A model generated the notes under the pieces. The model saw only the letters and a program-made list of their open reading frames with translations, had not been told where the DNA came from and made no database searches. Below, piece by piece: positions 6,916-17,953 of a stretch of 64,000 nt of DNA. Numbering within the stretch: position 1 is the stretch's first letter; every line of letters begins with the position of its first letter. A program made the translations under genes and the position numbers. This stretch comes from Streptomyces sp. NBC_00249 (GTDB lineage Bacteria > Actinomycetota > Actinomycetes > Streptomycetales > Streptomycetaceae): the NCBI RefSeq assembly GCF_026342355.1, contig NZ_JAPEMV010000001.1, positions 1,364,001 to 1,428,000 of the forward strand, in the 5' to 3' direction.

Positions 6916-8730
6916 ATGGACCTTCCGTCCACGTCCAGTCAGTCCGCCCGCCCCGCCCTGCAGACCGTCGCCGTCGTCGGCCTCGGCACCATGGGCACCG
7001 GTATCGCCGAGCTGCTCGCCCGCGCCGGCCGCGAGGTCGTCGGCATCGACGTCAGCGAGGCCGCCGCCCGCCGGGCCACCGCCTCCCTCGCCGCCGCGAC
7101 GGCCCGTTCCGTCGTCAAGGGGCGCCTCACCGAGCAGGAGCGCGAGGCCGTCCTCGCCCGCTTCCGCACCTTCTCCGACCTGGGCGCCGCCGCCGACGCG
7201 GACCTCGTCATCGAGGTGGTCCCGGAGGACTACGAGCTCAAGCACCGGCTCTTCGGCGAGCTCGACGCGATCGTCCGGCCCGACACCATCCTGGCCACCG
7301 GCACCAACGCCCTGTCGGTGACCCGCCTGGCCGCCGAGTCGCTGCGCCCGGAGCGCGTGCTGGGGCTGCACTTCTTCAACCCGGCCCCGGCGATGAAGCT
7401 CGTCGAGATCGTCTCCTGCGTGCTCACCGCCCCGCCCGCCGTGGCGGCGGTCACCGAGCTGGCCCGCGAGCTGGGCAAGCAGCCCGTCGCGGTCGGCGAC
7501 CGGCCCGGTTTCGTCGCCGACGGCCTGCTGTTCGGCTACCTCAACCAGGCCGCCGCCATGTACGAGGCCAAGTACGCCTCCCGCGAGGACATCGACGCGG
7601 CGATGCGGCTCGGCTGCGGGCTGCCGATGGGGCCCCTCGCCCTGCTCGACCTGATCGGCGTGGACACGGCCCGCACCGTCCTGGAGGCGATGTACGCCTC
7701 CTCGGGCGACCGGCTGCACGCCCCGGCCCCGATCCTGGGCCACCTCGCCGAGGCGGGCCTGACCGGGCAGAAGTCCGGGCGCGGGTTCTACACGTACGAC
7801 TCCCCGGGCAGCGCGACGGTCGTCCGCGACCTCCAGACCCCGCTGGACGGTTCCCTGCTCGGCGCGGGCCGCCCGGTCTCCTCGGTCGGCGTGGCCGGCT
7901 CCGGGACCATGGCGAGCGGGATCGCCCAGGTCTTCGCGCAGGCCGGCTACGACGTGGTGCTGGCCGCGCGCAGCCAGGAGAAGGCGGAGGCGGCGAAGGC
8001 CTCGATCGGCAAGTCCTTGGGCCGTGCGGTGTCCAAGGGCCGGCTGACCGAGGCCGCCGCCGCGCAGACGCTGGAGCGGATCACCCCGGCCGGTTCGCTG
8101 GAGGCCTTCGCCGAGGTGGACCTGGCGGTCGAGGCGGTCGCCGAGGACCTGGCGGTCAAGCAGGAGCTGTTCGCGGGCCTGGACAAGGTCTGCAAGCCGG
8201 GCGCGGTGCTCGCCACCACGACCTCGTCGCTGCCGGTGATCGCGGTCGCCCGGGCGACCTCGCGTCCGCAGGACGTGATCGGCATGCACTTCTTCAACCC
8301 GGCGCCCGCGATGAAGCTGGTCGAGGTGGTCCGGACGGTCCTGACCTCCGACGACGTGCACGCCACCGTCCGCGAGGTCTGCGTGAAGGTGCGCAAGCAC
8401 CCCGTGGACTGCGGGGACCGCGCGGGCTTCATCGTGAACGCCCTGCTGTTCCCGTACCTCAACAACGCGATCAAGATGGTCGAGCAGCACTACGCGAGCC
8501 TCGACGACATCGACGCCGCGATGAAGCTGGGCGGCGGCTACCCGATGGGGCCGTTCGAGCTCCTCGACGTGGTCGGCCTGGACGTGTCCCTGGCCATCGA
8601 GAAGGTCCTCCACCAGGAGTTCCGCGACCCGGGCCTGGCCCCGTCGCCGCTGCTGGAGCACCTGGTGGCCGCGGGGTGCCTGGGCCGGAAGACCGGTCGC
8701 GGATTCCGTGAGTACGCCGCCCGCCGGTAA
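6916..8730 (+). CDS. Tandem-domain 3-hydroxyacyl-CoA (3-hydroxybutyryl-CoA) dehydrogenase
   Basis: A 604-residue protein made of two complete 3-hydroxyacyl-CoA dehydrogenase units in tandem. Each has an NAD-binding Rossmann motif (VGLGTMGTGIA near residue 20; VAGSGTMASGIA near 331), the catalytic HFFNPAPAMKLVE segment with the active His, and a C-terminal helical domain with a GYPMGPFELLD-type or GLPMGPLALLD-type motif ending in GRGF. Both copies keep the catalytic His, so both may be active. The enzyme would interconvert acetoacetyl-CoA and 3-hydroxybutyryl-CoA, feeding crotonyl-CoA into the EMC pathway encoded just downstream. The ATG at 6916 begins the protein directly before the first Rossmann fold; a purine-rich CTGGAGT lies upstream. 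The same doubled form is known from other Streptomyces EMC loci. Confidence 0.9.
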   Translation: MDLPSTSSQSARPALQTVAVVGLGTMGTGIAELLARAGREVVGIDVSEAAARRATASLAAATARSVVKGRLTEQEREAVLARFRTFSDLGAAADADLVIEVVPEDYELKHRLFGELDAIVRPDTILATGTNALSVTRLAAESLRPERVLGLHFFNPAPAMKLVEIVSCVLTAPPAVAAVTELARELGKQPVAVGDRPGFVADGLLFGYLNQAAAMYEAKYASREDIDAAMRLGCGLPMGPLALLDLIGVDTARTVLEAMYASSGDRLHAPAPILGHLAEAGLTGQKSGRGFYTYDSPGSATVVRDLQTPLDGSLLGAGRPVSSVGVAGSGTMASGIAQVFAQAGYDVVLAARSQEKAEAAKASIGKSLGRAVSKGRLTEAAAAQTLERITPAGSLEAFAEVDLAVEAVAEDLAVKQELFAGLDKVCKPGAVLATTTSSLPVIAVARATSRPQDVIGMHFFNPAPAMKLVEVVRTVLTSDDVHATVREVCVKVRKHPVDCGDRAGFIVNALLFPYLNNAIKMVEQHYASLDDIDAAMKLGGGYPMGPFELLDVVGLDVSLAIEKVLHQEFRDPGLAPSPLLEHLVAAGCLGRKTGRGFREYAARR

Positions 8731-8893
8731 CCAGGCGGGCCCTGAGCAGGATGCGTGGGGAGGGCTGCTCGGGTCCGCCGGACCCTCACGGCGGACTTAC
8801 CCTTCCGAGCCCAGTGCGGGCTCTCCCCCGCATCCGTCCCCCTCCCACCCCCCTCAGGCGCGCTCTCCTGCGCGAATGAAGTACTTTCGCTCT

Positions 8894-9712
8894 ATGTCCC
8901 AGCCCGCCAAGACCTCACCCCGCGCCTCCGCGGCCTCCGACGCCACGGAGAGCCCGGCCGGCACCAAGGCGGCCGCTCAGCGGCTCAAGATGCGCCGCGA
9001 GCTCGCCGCCGCGGCCATGGAGCTGTTCGCGACGAAGGGGTACGAGGCCACGACGGTCGACGAGATCGCGGCGACCGCCGGGGTGGCGCGCCGGACCTTC
9101 TTCCGGCACTTCCGGTCCAAGGAAGAGGCGATCTTCCCGGACCACGACGACACGCTGACCAGGGCCGAAGCGGTCCTGGACGTGGCGCCGGCGCACGAGC
9201 ACCCGCTCGACACGGTGTGCCGGGGGATCAAGGAAGTCATGAAGATGTACGCCGCCTCGCCGGCGGTGTCGGTGGAGCGCTACCGGCTGACCCGCGAGGT
9301 GCCGGCCCTGCGCGAGCGGGAGATCGCCTCGGTCGCCCGCTACGAGCGGCTCTTCACCCGCTACCTGCTGGCCCACTTCGACGAGACCGACCACCACGAC
9401 GGCAACGACGACCCGCTGCTGGCGGAGGTGGCCGCCTCGGCGGTGGTGACCGCCCACAACCACGTACTGCGGCGCTGGCTGCGGGCCGGGGGCCAGGGGG
9501 ACGTGGAGGCGCAGCTGGACCACGCCTTCTCGATCGTGCGCAAGACCTTCGGCTCCGGGATCGGCGCGGGCCGCACGCCGGGCGCCGCCACCGCGTCCGC
9601 GCCGGCGGCGGTGCGCACCGAGGGCGAGGTGCTGGTGGCGGTGGCCCGTACGGACGCCCCGCTGGACGAGGTCATGCGGACCATCGAAGAGGCACTGAGG
9701 AACAAGCGGTAG
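8894..9712 (+). CDS. TetR-family transcriptional regulator
   Basis: A 272-residue protein. The N-terminal HTH covers about residues 30-85: AAAAMELFATKGYEATTVDE and AGVARRTFFRHFRSKEEAIF are the classic TetR helices. The C-terminal ligand domain is less conserved, followed by a low-complexity Ala/Thr tail and a final acidic helix. The start is uncertain. ATG 8894 has no ribosome site but lies 7 bases after TACTTT (8882-8887), a possible -10, which would fit a leaderless transcript; ATG 8876 is an alternative. The gene sits between the hydroxyacyl-CoA dehydrogenase and ccr, and both have the same 25-bp motif upstream. It is probably the local regulator of the EMC genes (inference). Confidence 0.88.
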   Translation: MSQPAKTSPRASAASDATESPAGTKAAAQRLKMRRELAAAAMELFATKGYEATTVDEIAATAGVARRTFFRHFRSKEEAIFPDHDDTLTRAEAVLDVAPAHEHPLDTVCRGIKEVMKMYAASPAVSVERYRLTREVPALREREIASVARYERLFTRYLLAHFDETDHHDGNDDPLLAEVAASAVVTAHNHVLRRWLRAGGQGDVEAQLDHAFSIVRKTFGSGIGAGRTPGAATASAPAAVRTEGEVLVAVARTDAPLDEVMRTIEEALRNKR

Positions 9713-9740
9713 CACCAGCTCCAGTAACACGCGTCACACA

Positions 9741-9769
9741 GGCCGCCCCCGTTCCGGGGGCGGCCTTTT
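9741..9769 (+). terminator. Rho-independent terminator after the TetR gene
   Basis: A perfect 10-bp stem, GGCCGCCCCC (9741-9750) with GGGGGCGGCC (9756-9765), a 5-base loop and a TTTT tail. It ends the upstream transcript and insulates the ccr promoter. Confidence 0.85.
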
Positions 9770-9805
9770 GTGTATGTCCGGGTTGCCCCTACTCGCGAGT
9801 AACTC

Positions 9806-9830
9806 TGATCGATCATCGCTCATCGGTGCA
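9806..9830. promoter_or_regulatory. Operator-like motif upstream of ccr
   Basis: TGATCGATCATCG followed by CTCATCGGTGCA. It matches the motif at 6596-6620 at 21 of 25 positions, including TGATCGAT, the central ATCG and ATCGGT-x-CA. It lies about 40 bases upstream of the best -35/-10 pair for ccr. The shared spacing of the ATCG steps argues for a common regulator of both transcription units. Confidence 0.5.
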
Positions 9831-9871
9831 GGTCAATCGGCAAATGAGAGAAAGTTTTGGCACGCGGTGCC

Positions 9872-9900
9872 TTGCTGAGTGACACGGGGTGCCATACGTT
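9872..9900 (+). promoter_or_regulatory. Candidate sigma-70-type promoter for the ccr operon
   Basis: TTGCTG (9872-9877) and TACGTT (9895-9900) are separated by 17 bases, close to the vegetative consensus. Transcription from here would leave a leader of about 200 bases before the GTG of ccr at 10105. The leader (9908-10104) shows no gene or clear structure. Confidence 0.4.
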
Positions 9901-10104
9901 GAATCTCGTCCGGATGTCCCCGCGGTACACGCCCCACCCGGCGAACGACCGCGCCCCGGATGCCTGCGTCACCAGGCACCGCACGCCCCACCACGGGCGC
10001 TGCCAGCACCACCGCTCAGCCGGACCGACGGCACGCACCACACCCGTTCCACGCACCCGCGTATCCCTCAGCGCACCCTCATAGCGCTCGCCGGAGGCAA
10101 TACC

Positions 10105-11442
10105 GTGAAGGACATCCTGGACGCGATTCAGTCGCAGTCCGCCACCGCCGCAGACTTCGCCGCACTGCCGCTGCCCGACTCGTACCGCGCGATCACCGTG
10201 CACAAGGACGAGGCGGAGATGTTCGCGGGGCTCACCACCCGCGAGAAGGACCCGCGCAAGTCCCTGCACCTCGACCAGGTCCCGGTGCCCGAACTCGGCC
10301 CGGGCGAGGCCCTGGTGGCCGTCATGGCCTCCTCGGTCAACTACAACTCCGTGTGGACCTCGATCTTCGAGCCGGTCTCCACCTTCAGCTTCCTGGAGCG
10401 CTACGGGCGCCTGTCGGAGCTCACCAAGCGCCACGACCTCCCGTACCACGTCATCGGCTCCGACCTCGCGGGCGTCGTGCTGCGCACCGGCCCCGGCGTC
10501 AACGCCTGGAAGCCGGGCGACGAGGTCGTCGCGCACTGCCTCTCGGTCGAGCTGGAGTCCTCCGACGGCCACAACGACACGATGCTCGACCCCGAGCAGC
10601 GCATCTGGGGCTTCGAGACCAACTTCGGCGGCCTCGCCGAGATCGCCCTCGTCAAGTCCAACCAGCTGATGCCCAAGCCCGACCACCTCAGCTGGGAGGA
10701 GGCCGCCTCCCCCGGCCTGGTCAACTCCACCGCCTACCGCCAGCTGGTCTCGCGCAACGGCGCCGGCATGAAGCAGGGCGACAACGTCCTGATCTGGGGC
10801 GCGAGCGGCGGCCTCGGCTCGTACGCCACGCAGTTCGCCCTGGCCGGCGGCGCCAACCCGATCTGTGTCGTCTCCTCCCCCGAGAAGGCCGACATCTGCC
10901 GGGCCATGGGCGCCGAGGCGGTCATCGACCGCAACGCCGAGGGCTACAAGTTCTGGAAGGACGAGCACACCCAGGACCCCAAGGAGTGGAAGCGCTTCGG
11001 CAAGCGCATCCGCGAGCTGACCGGCGGCGAGGACGTGGACATCGTCTTCGAGCACCCGGGCCGCGAGACCTTCGGCGCCTCCGTGTACGTCACCCGCAAG
11101 GGCGGCACCATCGTCACCTGCGCCTCGACCTCCGGCTACAACCACGAGTACGACAACCGCTACCTGTGGATGTCGCTCAAGCGGATCGTCGGCTCGCACT
11201 TCGCGAACTACCGCGAGGCGTGGGAGGCCAACCGCCTCGTCGCCAAGGGCAAGATCCACCCCACCCTGTCGAAGGTCTACTCCCTGGAGCAGACCGGCCA
11301 GGCGGCCTACGACGTCCACCGCAACCTCCACCAGGGCAAGGTCGGCGTCCTCGCGCTGGCCCCCGAGGAGGGCCTGGGCGTCCGCGACCACGAGATGCGC
11401 GCCCAGCACCTCGACGCCATCAACCGGTTCCGGAACATCTGA
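10105..11442 (+). CDS. ccr: Crotonyl-CoA carboxylase/reductase
   Basis: A 445-residue medium-chain dehydrogenase/reductase that reductively carboxylates crotonyl-CoA to (2S)-ethylmalonyl-CoA with NADPH and CO2. The four CO2-pocket residues established for the Kitasatospora enzyme are all present at the same numbers: Asn81 (SSVNYNSVW), Phe170-Glu171 (WGFETNFGG) and His365 (GSHFANYR). The NADPH-binding WGASGGLGSYA loop is at 231-241. I chose GTG 10105 because GGAGG lies upstream and it gives exactly the family numbering. This is the committed step of the EMC pathway and also supplies ethylmalonyl-CoA extender units for polyketides. It is first in an operon with ecm, mcl, mch and mcd. Confidence 0.98.
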   Translation: MKDILDAIQSQSATAADFAALPLPDSYRAITVHKDEAEMFAGLTTREKDPRKSLHLDQVPVPELGPGEALVAVMASSVNYNSVWTSIFEPVSTFSFLERYGRLSELTKRHDLPYHVIGSDLAGVVLRTGPGVNAWKPGDEVVAHCLSVELESSDGHNDTMLDPEQRIWGFETNFGGLAEIALVKSNQLMPKPDHLSWEEAASPGLVNSTAYRQLVSRNGAGMKQGDNVLIWGASGGLGSYATQFALAGGANPICVVSSPEKADICRAMGAEAVIDRNAEGYKFWKDEHTQDPKEWKRFGKRIRELTGGEDVDIVFEHPGRETFGASVYVTRKGGTIVTCASTSGYNHEYDNRYLWMSLKRIVGSHFANYREAWEANRLVAKGKIHPTLSKVYSLEQTGQAAYDVHRNLHQGKVGVLALAPEEGLGVRDHEMRAQHLDAINRFRNI

Positions 11443-11464
11443 AGTCCGCAGAGGAACTCCTGAG

Positions 11465-13539
<2,075 letters not shown>

Positions 13540-13543
<4 letters not shown>

Positions 13544-14514
13544 CCACGCCAGTCCACCCGGTGAACCGTCTTCGCCCGCGTCGCTCCTGCCTCGCGGTAC
13601 CGGGTTCGAACCCGCGCTTCCTGGAGAAGGCCCAGGGCCTGCCGGCCGACCAGGTCTTCCTGGACCTGGAGGACGCCTGCGCGCCGCTCGCCAAGGAAGG
13701 CGCCCGCCACACCATCGTGGACGCGCTGAACAACGGTGACTGGACGGGCAAGACCCGGGTCGTGCGCGTGAACGACTGGACCACGCACTGGACGTACCGC
13801 GACGTGATCACGGTCGTCGAGGGCGCCGGCCAGAACCTCGACTGCATCATGCTGCCGAAGGTCCAGGACGCCCAGCAGGTCGTGGCCCTGGACCTCCTCC
13901 TGACCCAGATCGAGAAGACGATGGGCTTCGAGGTCGGCAAGATCGGCATCGAGGCGCAGATCGAGAACGCCAAGGGCCTGGTGAACGTCGACGAGATCGC
14001 CGCCGCCTCCCCCCGGCTGGAGACGATCATCTTCGGCCCGGCCGACTTCATGGCGTCGATCAACATGAAGTCCCTGGTCGTGGGCATGCAGCCGCCCGGC
14101 TACGGCGCGGACGCCTACCACTACATCCTGATGCGGATCCTGATGGCGGCCCGCATGCACAACCTCCAGGCGATCGACGGCCCCTTCCTCCAGATCCGCG
14201 ACGTGGACGCGTACCGCGAGGTGGCCGGCCGGGCGGCGGCGCTGGGCTTCGACGGCAAGTGGGTGCTGCACCCGGGTCAGGTCGACGCGGCCAACGAGGT
14301 CTTCTCCCCCTCGCAGGAGGACTACGACCACGCCGAACTGATCCTCGACGCCTACGACTGGTGCACCTCCGAGGCCGGCGGCAAGAAGGGCTCCGCGATG
14401 CTCGGCGACGAGATGATCGACGAGGCCAGCCGCAAGATGGCCCTGGTCATCGCGGGCAAGGGCCGCGCGGGCGGCATGCAGCGCACCAGCAAGTTCGAGA
14501 TCCCGGAGGCCTAG
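13540..14514 (+). CDS. mcl: Malyl-CoA / beta-methylmalyl-CoA lyase (CitE-like)
   Basis: A 324-residue HpcH/HpaI-CitE family aldolase. Landmarks are RRSCLAVPGSNPRFLEKA at the N-terminus, QVFLDLEDACAP with acidic metal-site residues, KTRVVRVNDW with the CoA/carboxylate Arg, LPKVQDAQQVV, GIEAQIENAKGLVN with the metal Glu, and FGPADFMASINM with the second acidic ligand. In the EMC pathway it splits beta-methylmalyl-CoA to propionyl-CoA and glyoxylate and can also act on malyl-CoA. It overlaps the ecm stop by 4 bp and precedes the MaoC gene by 4 bases, consistent with one operon. Confidence 0.93.
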
Positions 14515-14518
14515 GACC

Positions 14519-15031
14519 ATGCAGTTCGGACGCACTTACGAAGAGTTCGAGGTCGGCGCGGTCTACAAGCACTGGCCCGGGAAGACCGTCACCGAGTACG
14601 ACGACCACCTCTTCTGCCTGCTGACCATGAACCACCACCCGCTGCACATGGACAGCAACTACGCCGAGAACACGACCGACTTCGGCAAGAACGTCGTCGT
14701 GGGCAACTACATCTACTCGCTGCTGCTGGGCATGTCGGTGCCCGACGTCTCCGGGAAGGCCATCGCCAACCTGGAGATCGAGTCCCTGCGGCACGTGGCC
14801 CCGACCTTCCACGGCGACACGATCTACGGCGAGACCACGGTCCTCGACAAGACCCCGTCGAAGTCGAAGAACGACCGCGGGATCGTCTACGTGGAGACCA
14901 AGGGCTACAAGCAGGACGGCACCCTCGTCTGCGTCTTCCGGCGCAAGGTGATGGTCCCGACCGAGACGTACATCAAGGAGCGCGGCGGCGAGCAGCCCGG
15001 CCGGCCCCAGCTGAAGGAACAGGGGAAGTAG
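14519..15031 (+). CDS. mch: MaoC-family mesaconyl-CoA hydratase
   Basis: A 170-residue single hot-dog domain. The MaoC hydratase signature is visible in FCLLTMNHHPLHMDSNYAENTTDFGKN-type order: an Asp/His dyad region (HHPLHMD, about 40-46), a VVGNYIYSLLLGMS helix and the strand RHVAPTFHGDTIYGETTVLD. In this operon it should hydrate mesaconyl-CoA to beta-methylmalyl-CoA. It is about half the length of the two-domain Rhodobacter enzyme, which is normal for the streptomycete form as I recall. A CTAGGACC site precedes the ATG, and mcd begins 2 bases after the stop. Confidence 0.85.
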   Translation: MQFGRTYEEFEVGAVYKHWPGKTVTEYDDHLFCLLTMNHHPLHMDSNYAENTTDFGKNVVVGNYIYSLLLGMSVPDVSGKAIANLEIESLRHVAPTFHGDTIYGETTVLDKTPSKSKNDRGIVYVETKGYKQDGTLVCVFRRKVMVPTETYIKERGGEQPGRPQLKEQGK

Positions 15032-15033
15032 CC

Positions 15034-16239
15034 ATGGCCCGACTCGCCCAGACCGCCGGCCTCACGGACGTCCAGCGGGAGATCCTCAAGACCGTCCGGG
15101 AGTTCGTCGACAAGGAGATCATCCCGGTCGCGACCGAGCTGGAGCACCGCGACGAGTACCCGCAGGCGATCGTCGACGGGCTCAAGGAGCTCGGCCTGTT
15201 CGGCCTGATGATCCCCGAGGAGTACGGCGGCCTCGGTGAGTCGCTGCTCACCTACGCGCTGTGCGTCGAGGAGATAGCGCGGGGCTGGATGTCCGTCTCG
15301 GGCATCATCAACACCCACTTCATCGTGGCGTACATGCTCAAGCAGCACGGCACGCAGGAGCAGAAGGACTACTTCCTGCCCCGCATGGCGCTGGGCGAGG
15401 TGCGCGGCGCGTTCTCGATGTCCGAGCCGGGCCTGGGCTCCGATGTGTCGGCCATCACGTCGAAGGCGGTGAAGGACGGCGACGAGTACGTCCTGAACGG
15501 CCAGAAGATGTGGCTGACGAACGGTGGCTCCTCCACCCTGGTGGCCGTCCTCGTCCGAAGTGACGAAGGACACCCCGAGGGCACCGCGCCGCACAAGTCG
15601 ATGACGACCTTCCTGGTCGAGAAGGAGCCCGGCTTCGGTGAGGTCCGTCCGGGCCTGACCATCCCGGGCAAGATCGACAAGATGGGCTACAAGGGCGTCG
15701 ACACGACCGAGCTCATCATGGACGGACTGCGCATTCCGGCCAATCGGGCCCTCGGAGGCCAGACCGGCCGAGGGTTTTACCAAATGATGGACGGGGTCGA
15801 GGTCGGCCGCGTGAACGTGGCGGCGCGTGGCTGCGGTGTCGCTCAGCGTGCGTTCGAGCTGGGTGTCTCGTATGCCCAGCAACGTCACACTTTCGGCAAG
15901 CCGATCGCCGAGCACCAGGCCATCCAGTTCAAGCTGGCCGAGATGGCTACCAAGGTCGAAGCCGCCCATGCGATGATGGTCAATGCGGCACGCAAAAAGG
16001 ACTCCGGGGAACGAAACGACCTCGAAGCAGGGATGGCGAAGTACCTCGCCTCCGAGTACTGCAAGGAGGTCGTGGAGGACGCCTTCCGTATCCACGGCGG
16101 ATACGGATTCTCGAAGGAGTACGAGATCGAGCGCCTCTACCGCGAGGCCCCGATGCTGCTGATCGGTGAAGGTACCGCCGAGATCCAGAAAATGATCATC
16201 GGGCGACGCCTGCTGGAGGAGTACCGACTCCAGGGCTGA
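15034..16239 (+). CDS. mcd: Acyl-CoA dehydrogenase, probable methylsuccinyl-CoA dehydrogenase
   Basis: A 401-residue flavin acyl-CoA dehydrogenase with the FAD/substrate motif AFSMSEPGLGSD (about 127-138), the WLTNGG strand, the KMGYKGVDTTEL region, and the C-terminal IHGGYGFSKEYEIERLYRE followed by IGEGTAEIQ with the catalytic Glu. Position in the operon makes methylsuccinyl-CoA to mesaconyl-CoA the likely reaction. The protein lacks the long N-terminal extension of the Rhodobacter Mcd, so assignment rests on context. The last third uses fewer GC-rich synonymous codons than the rest of the operon. The 186 bases after it separate it from psd. Confidence 0.85.
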   Translation: MARLAQTAGLTDVQREILKTVREFVDKEIIPVATELEHRDEYPQAIVDGLKELGLFGLMIPEEYGGLGESLLTYALCVEEIARGWMSVSGIINTHFIVAYMLKQHGTQEQKDYFLPRMALGEVRGAFSMSEPGLGSDVSAITSKAVKDGDEYVLNGQKMWLTNGGSSTLVAVLVRSDEGHPEGTAPHKSMTTFLVEKEPGFGEVRPGLTIPGKIDKMGYKGVDTTELIMDGLRIPANRALGGQTGRGFYQMMDGVEVGRVNVAARGCGVAQRAFELGVSYAQQRHTFGKPIAEHQAIQFKLAEMATKVEAAHAMMVNAARKKDSGERNDLEAGMAKYLASEYCKEVVEDAFRIHGGYGFSKEYEIERLYREAPMLLIGEGTAEIQKMIIGRRLLEEYRLQG

Positions 16240-16328
16240 AAGTCCCTTTTGCGGCGGATCGTCCGACGGTTCGCCGCAGAAGAGTCACTGCCAGTCACTG
16301 GCCGACGGCCATCGACTCGGCTTCTGGC

Positions 16329-16359
16329 TTGCCCAGTTGTTGCGCGCAACCGATAGCAT
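16329..16359 (+). promoter_or_regulatory. Candidate promoter with embedded palindrome upstream of psd
   Basis: TTGCCC (16329-16334) and TAGCAT (16354-16359) are spaced 19 bases apart. Between them lies the perfect 12-bp palindrome GTTGCGCGCAAC (16339-16350). The spacing is long for sigma-70, so a factor bound at the palindrome could matter. This would separate psd-pssA from the EMC operon. Confidence 0.3.
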
Positions 16360-16425
16360 TCCAGTAAAGCCGCCGTCCCGTCCCCCCGTTTGCGGCGCGG
16401 CAATCACCCGCTACGAAGGTCATCC

Positions 16426-17082
16426 ATGCCCCACAGCCAAACCTCTGCACCTCGCGACAGCCTCCTTGGCGTACGCCTCGCGCGCGGAGCATCGCCGTGG
16501 CTTCTGCCGACCGTCGCCACCGCGGCGCTCAGCCTCACCCGGGCCCGCAAGTCCGGACGCTGGGCCGCGGCGGCCGTGCCCGCCACCGCGCTCGCCGCGG
16601 GCATGCTGTGGTTCTTCCGCGACCCCGAGCGTGAGATCGCCCAGGGCCGCGTCATCTCCCCGGCCGACGGCGTGGTGCAGAGCATCATGCCGTGGAAGGA
16701 CGGGCGCACCCGCGTCGCGATCTTCATGAGCCCTCTGAACGTCCACGTCAACCGGGCGCCCCTCGCGGGCACGGTGACGTCCGTGGAGCACATCCCCGGC
16801 GGGTTCGTCCCGGCGTTCAACAAGGAGAGCGAGAACAACGAGCGCGTCGTCTGGCACTTCGACACCGAGCTCGGCGACATCGAGATGATCCAGATCGCCG
16901 GCGCCGTCGCGCGTCGCATCGTCCCGTACCTGCCGGCCGGAACCAAGGTGGAGCAGGGCGAACGCATCGGTCTGATCCGCTTCGGCTCGCGCGTCGACAT
17001 CTACCTCCCCGAGGGCGTCGAAGTCGCGGTCGAGGTCGGTCAGACCACCACCGCGGGGGTGACCCGAATTGACCGTGACTGA
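16426..17082 (+). CDS. psd: Phosphatidylserine decarboxylase proenzyme
   Basis: A 218-residue protein of the short PSD type. After an N-terminal membrane-associating segment (GRWAAAAVPATALAAGMLWFF, written here only as a region of about residues 45-65) come PADGVVQS, FMSPLNVHVNR with the conserved His residues, and near the C-terminus RFGSRVD, the Gly-Ser where self-cleavage creates the pyruvoyl cofactor (usual LGST replaced by FGSR, as in other short actinobacterial forms). The enzyme makes phosphatidylethanolamine at the membrane. I chose ATG 16426; an upstream in-frame codon at 16390 lacks support. It overlaps pssA, which makes its substrate. Confidence 0.9.
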   Translation: MPHSQTSAPRDSLLGVRLARGASPWLLPTVATAALSLTRARKSGRWAAAAVPATALAAGMLWFFRDPEREIAQGRVISPADGVVQSIMPWKDGRTRVAIFMSPLNVHVNRAPLAGTVTSVEHIPGGFVPAFNKESENNERVVWHFDTELGDIEMIQIAGAVARRIVPYLPAGTKVEQGERIGLIRFGSRVDIYLPEGVEVAVEVGQTTTAGVTRIDRD

Positions 17083-17929
17083 CCCTGAGACTCCCGCCAC
17101 AGGCTGGGTGCCCGAAGCCGCCGAGGAGGAGTCCGCCGAGGACGACATGCCGCTCTCGCTGCGGCTGTCGATAGCGGACACCCTCACCCTCGGCAACGCG
17201 ACCTGCGGATTCATGGCGGTGTACTTCACCACCACCGGAATCCTCATCCCGCACCTCACCGGCAGCGGCGAGTCGGGCATGGCCCGGCACAGCGCGGCCA
17301 CCGCGGTGATACTGATGCTGCTCGCGGCCGTCTTCGACCTCTTCGACGGCATCGTGGCCCGCAAGCTGCGCAGCTCGCCGATGGGCGCGGAGCTGGACAA
17401 CCTGTCCGACCTGATCAGCTTCGGACTCGCCCCGGCGTACTTCGTGCTGGTCTACGGCATGGTCGCGGACGACGCACACCAGAAGATGTCCGCGCTCGCG
17501 GCGATCGTGGTGCTGCTGGCCGTCGTACTGCGCCTCGCGAGATTCAGCTGCGTGACGATGAAGGACGGCATGTTCCAGGGCATGCCGAGCCCCTTCGGCG
17601 CCCTGACGGTCGTGTCCATCGTGCTGCTCGGGCTGCCCTTCATCCCGACCCTGCTGGCGATCTTCGGCGTGGCCTGGCTGATGGTGAGCCGGGTCGAGTA
17701 CCCCAAGCCGCGGGGTGTCCTCGCGGTGGCGATGCTCAGCTGGATCGTCGGCGCGATGGGACTGCTCGCGGCCTGGGCGTTCGACGCCCCGGGCGGCCAG
17801 CTGCTCCTCCAGGCCGGCTGCGCCCTGCAGATCGCCCTGGCGGCGACCATCCCGCTGTTCGCGACGACCCGCCGCGCGAACACCTTCCGGCACAACCGGC
17901 GGGAGGCGCGGGCGGCGCAGCTGCCGTAA
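17069..17929 (+). CDS. pssA: CDP-diacylglycerol--serine O-phosphatidyltransferase
   Basis: A 286-residue integral membrane enzyme with the CDP-alcohol phosphotransferase motif DG-x2-AR-x7-G-x3-D-x3-D (segment DLFDGIVARKLRSSPMG followed by AELDNLSD, about residues 90-113). Around it are about seven hydrophobic helices, for example the stretches at about 33-58, 75-93, 145-165, 185-210 and 225-250. It makes phosphatidylserine for psd. The N-terminal 35 residues are acidic and soluble. The start is either TTG 17069, with a GGGGGTG site about 8 bases upstream, or GTG 17075; I prefer the first on spacing. It overlaps psd by 14 bases, so the two are coupled. Confidence 0.92.
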   Translation: MTVTDPETPATGWVPEAAEEESAEDDMPLSLRLSIADTLTLGNATCGFMAVYFTTTGILIPHLTGSGESGMARHSAATAVILMLLAAVFDLFDGIVARKLRSSPMGAELDNLSDLISFGLAPAYFVLVYGMVADDAHQKMSALAAIVVLLAVVLRLARFSCVTMKDGMFQGMPSPFGALTVVSIVLLGLPFIPTLLAIFGVAWLMVSRVEYPKPRGVLAVAMLSWIVGAMGLLAAWAFDAPGGQLLLQAGCALQIALAATIPLFATTRRANTFRHNRREARAAQLP

Positions 17930-17953
17930 CGCTGCCGCTCGGCTGTACGCACG

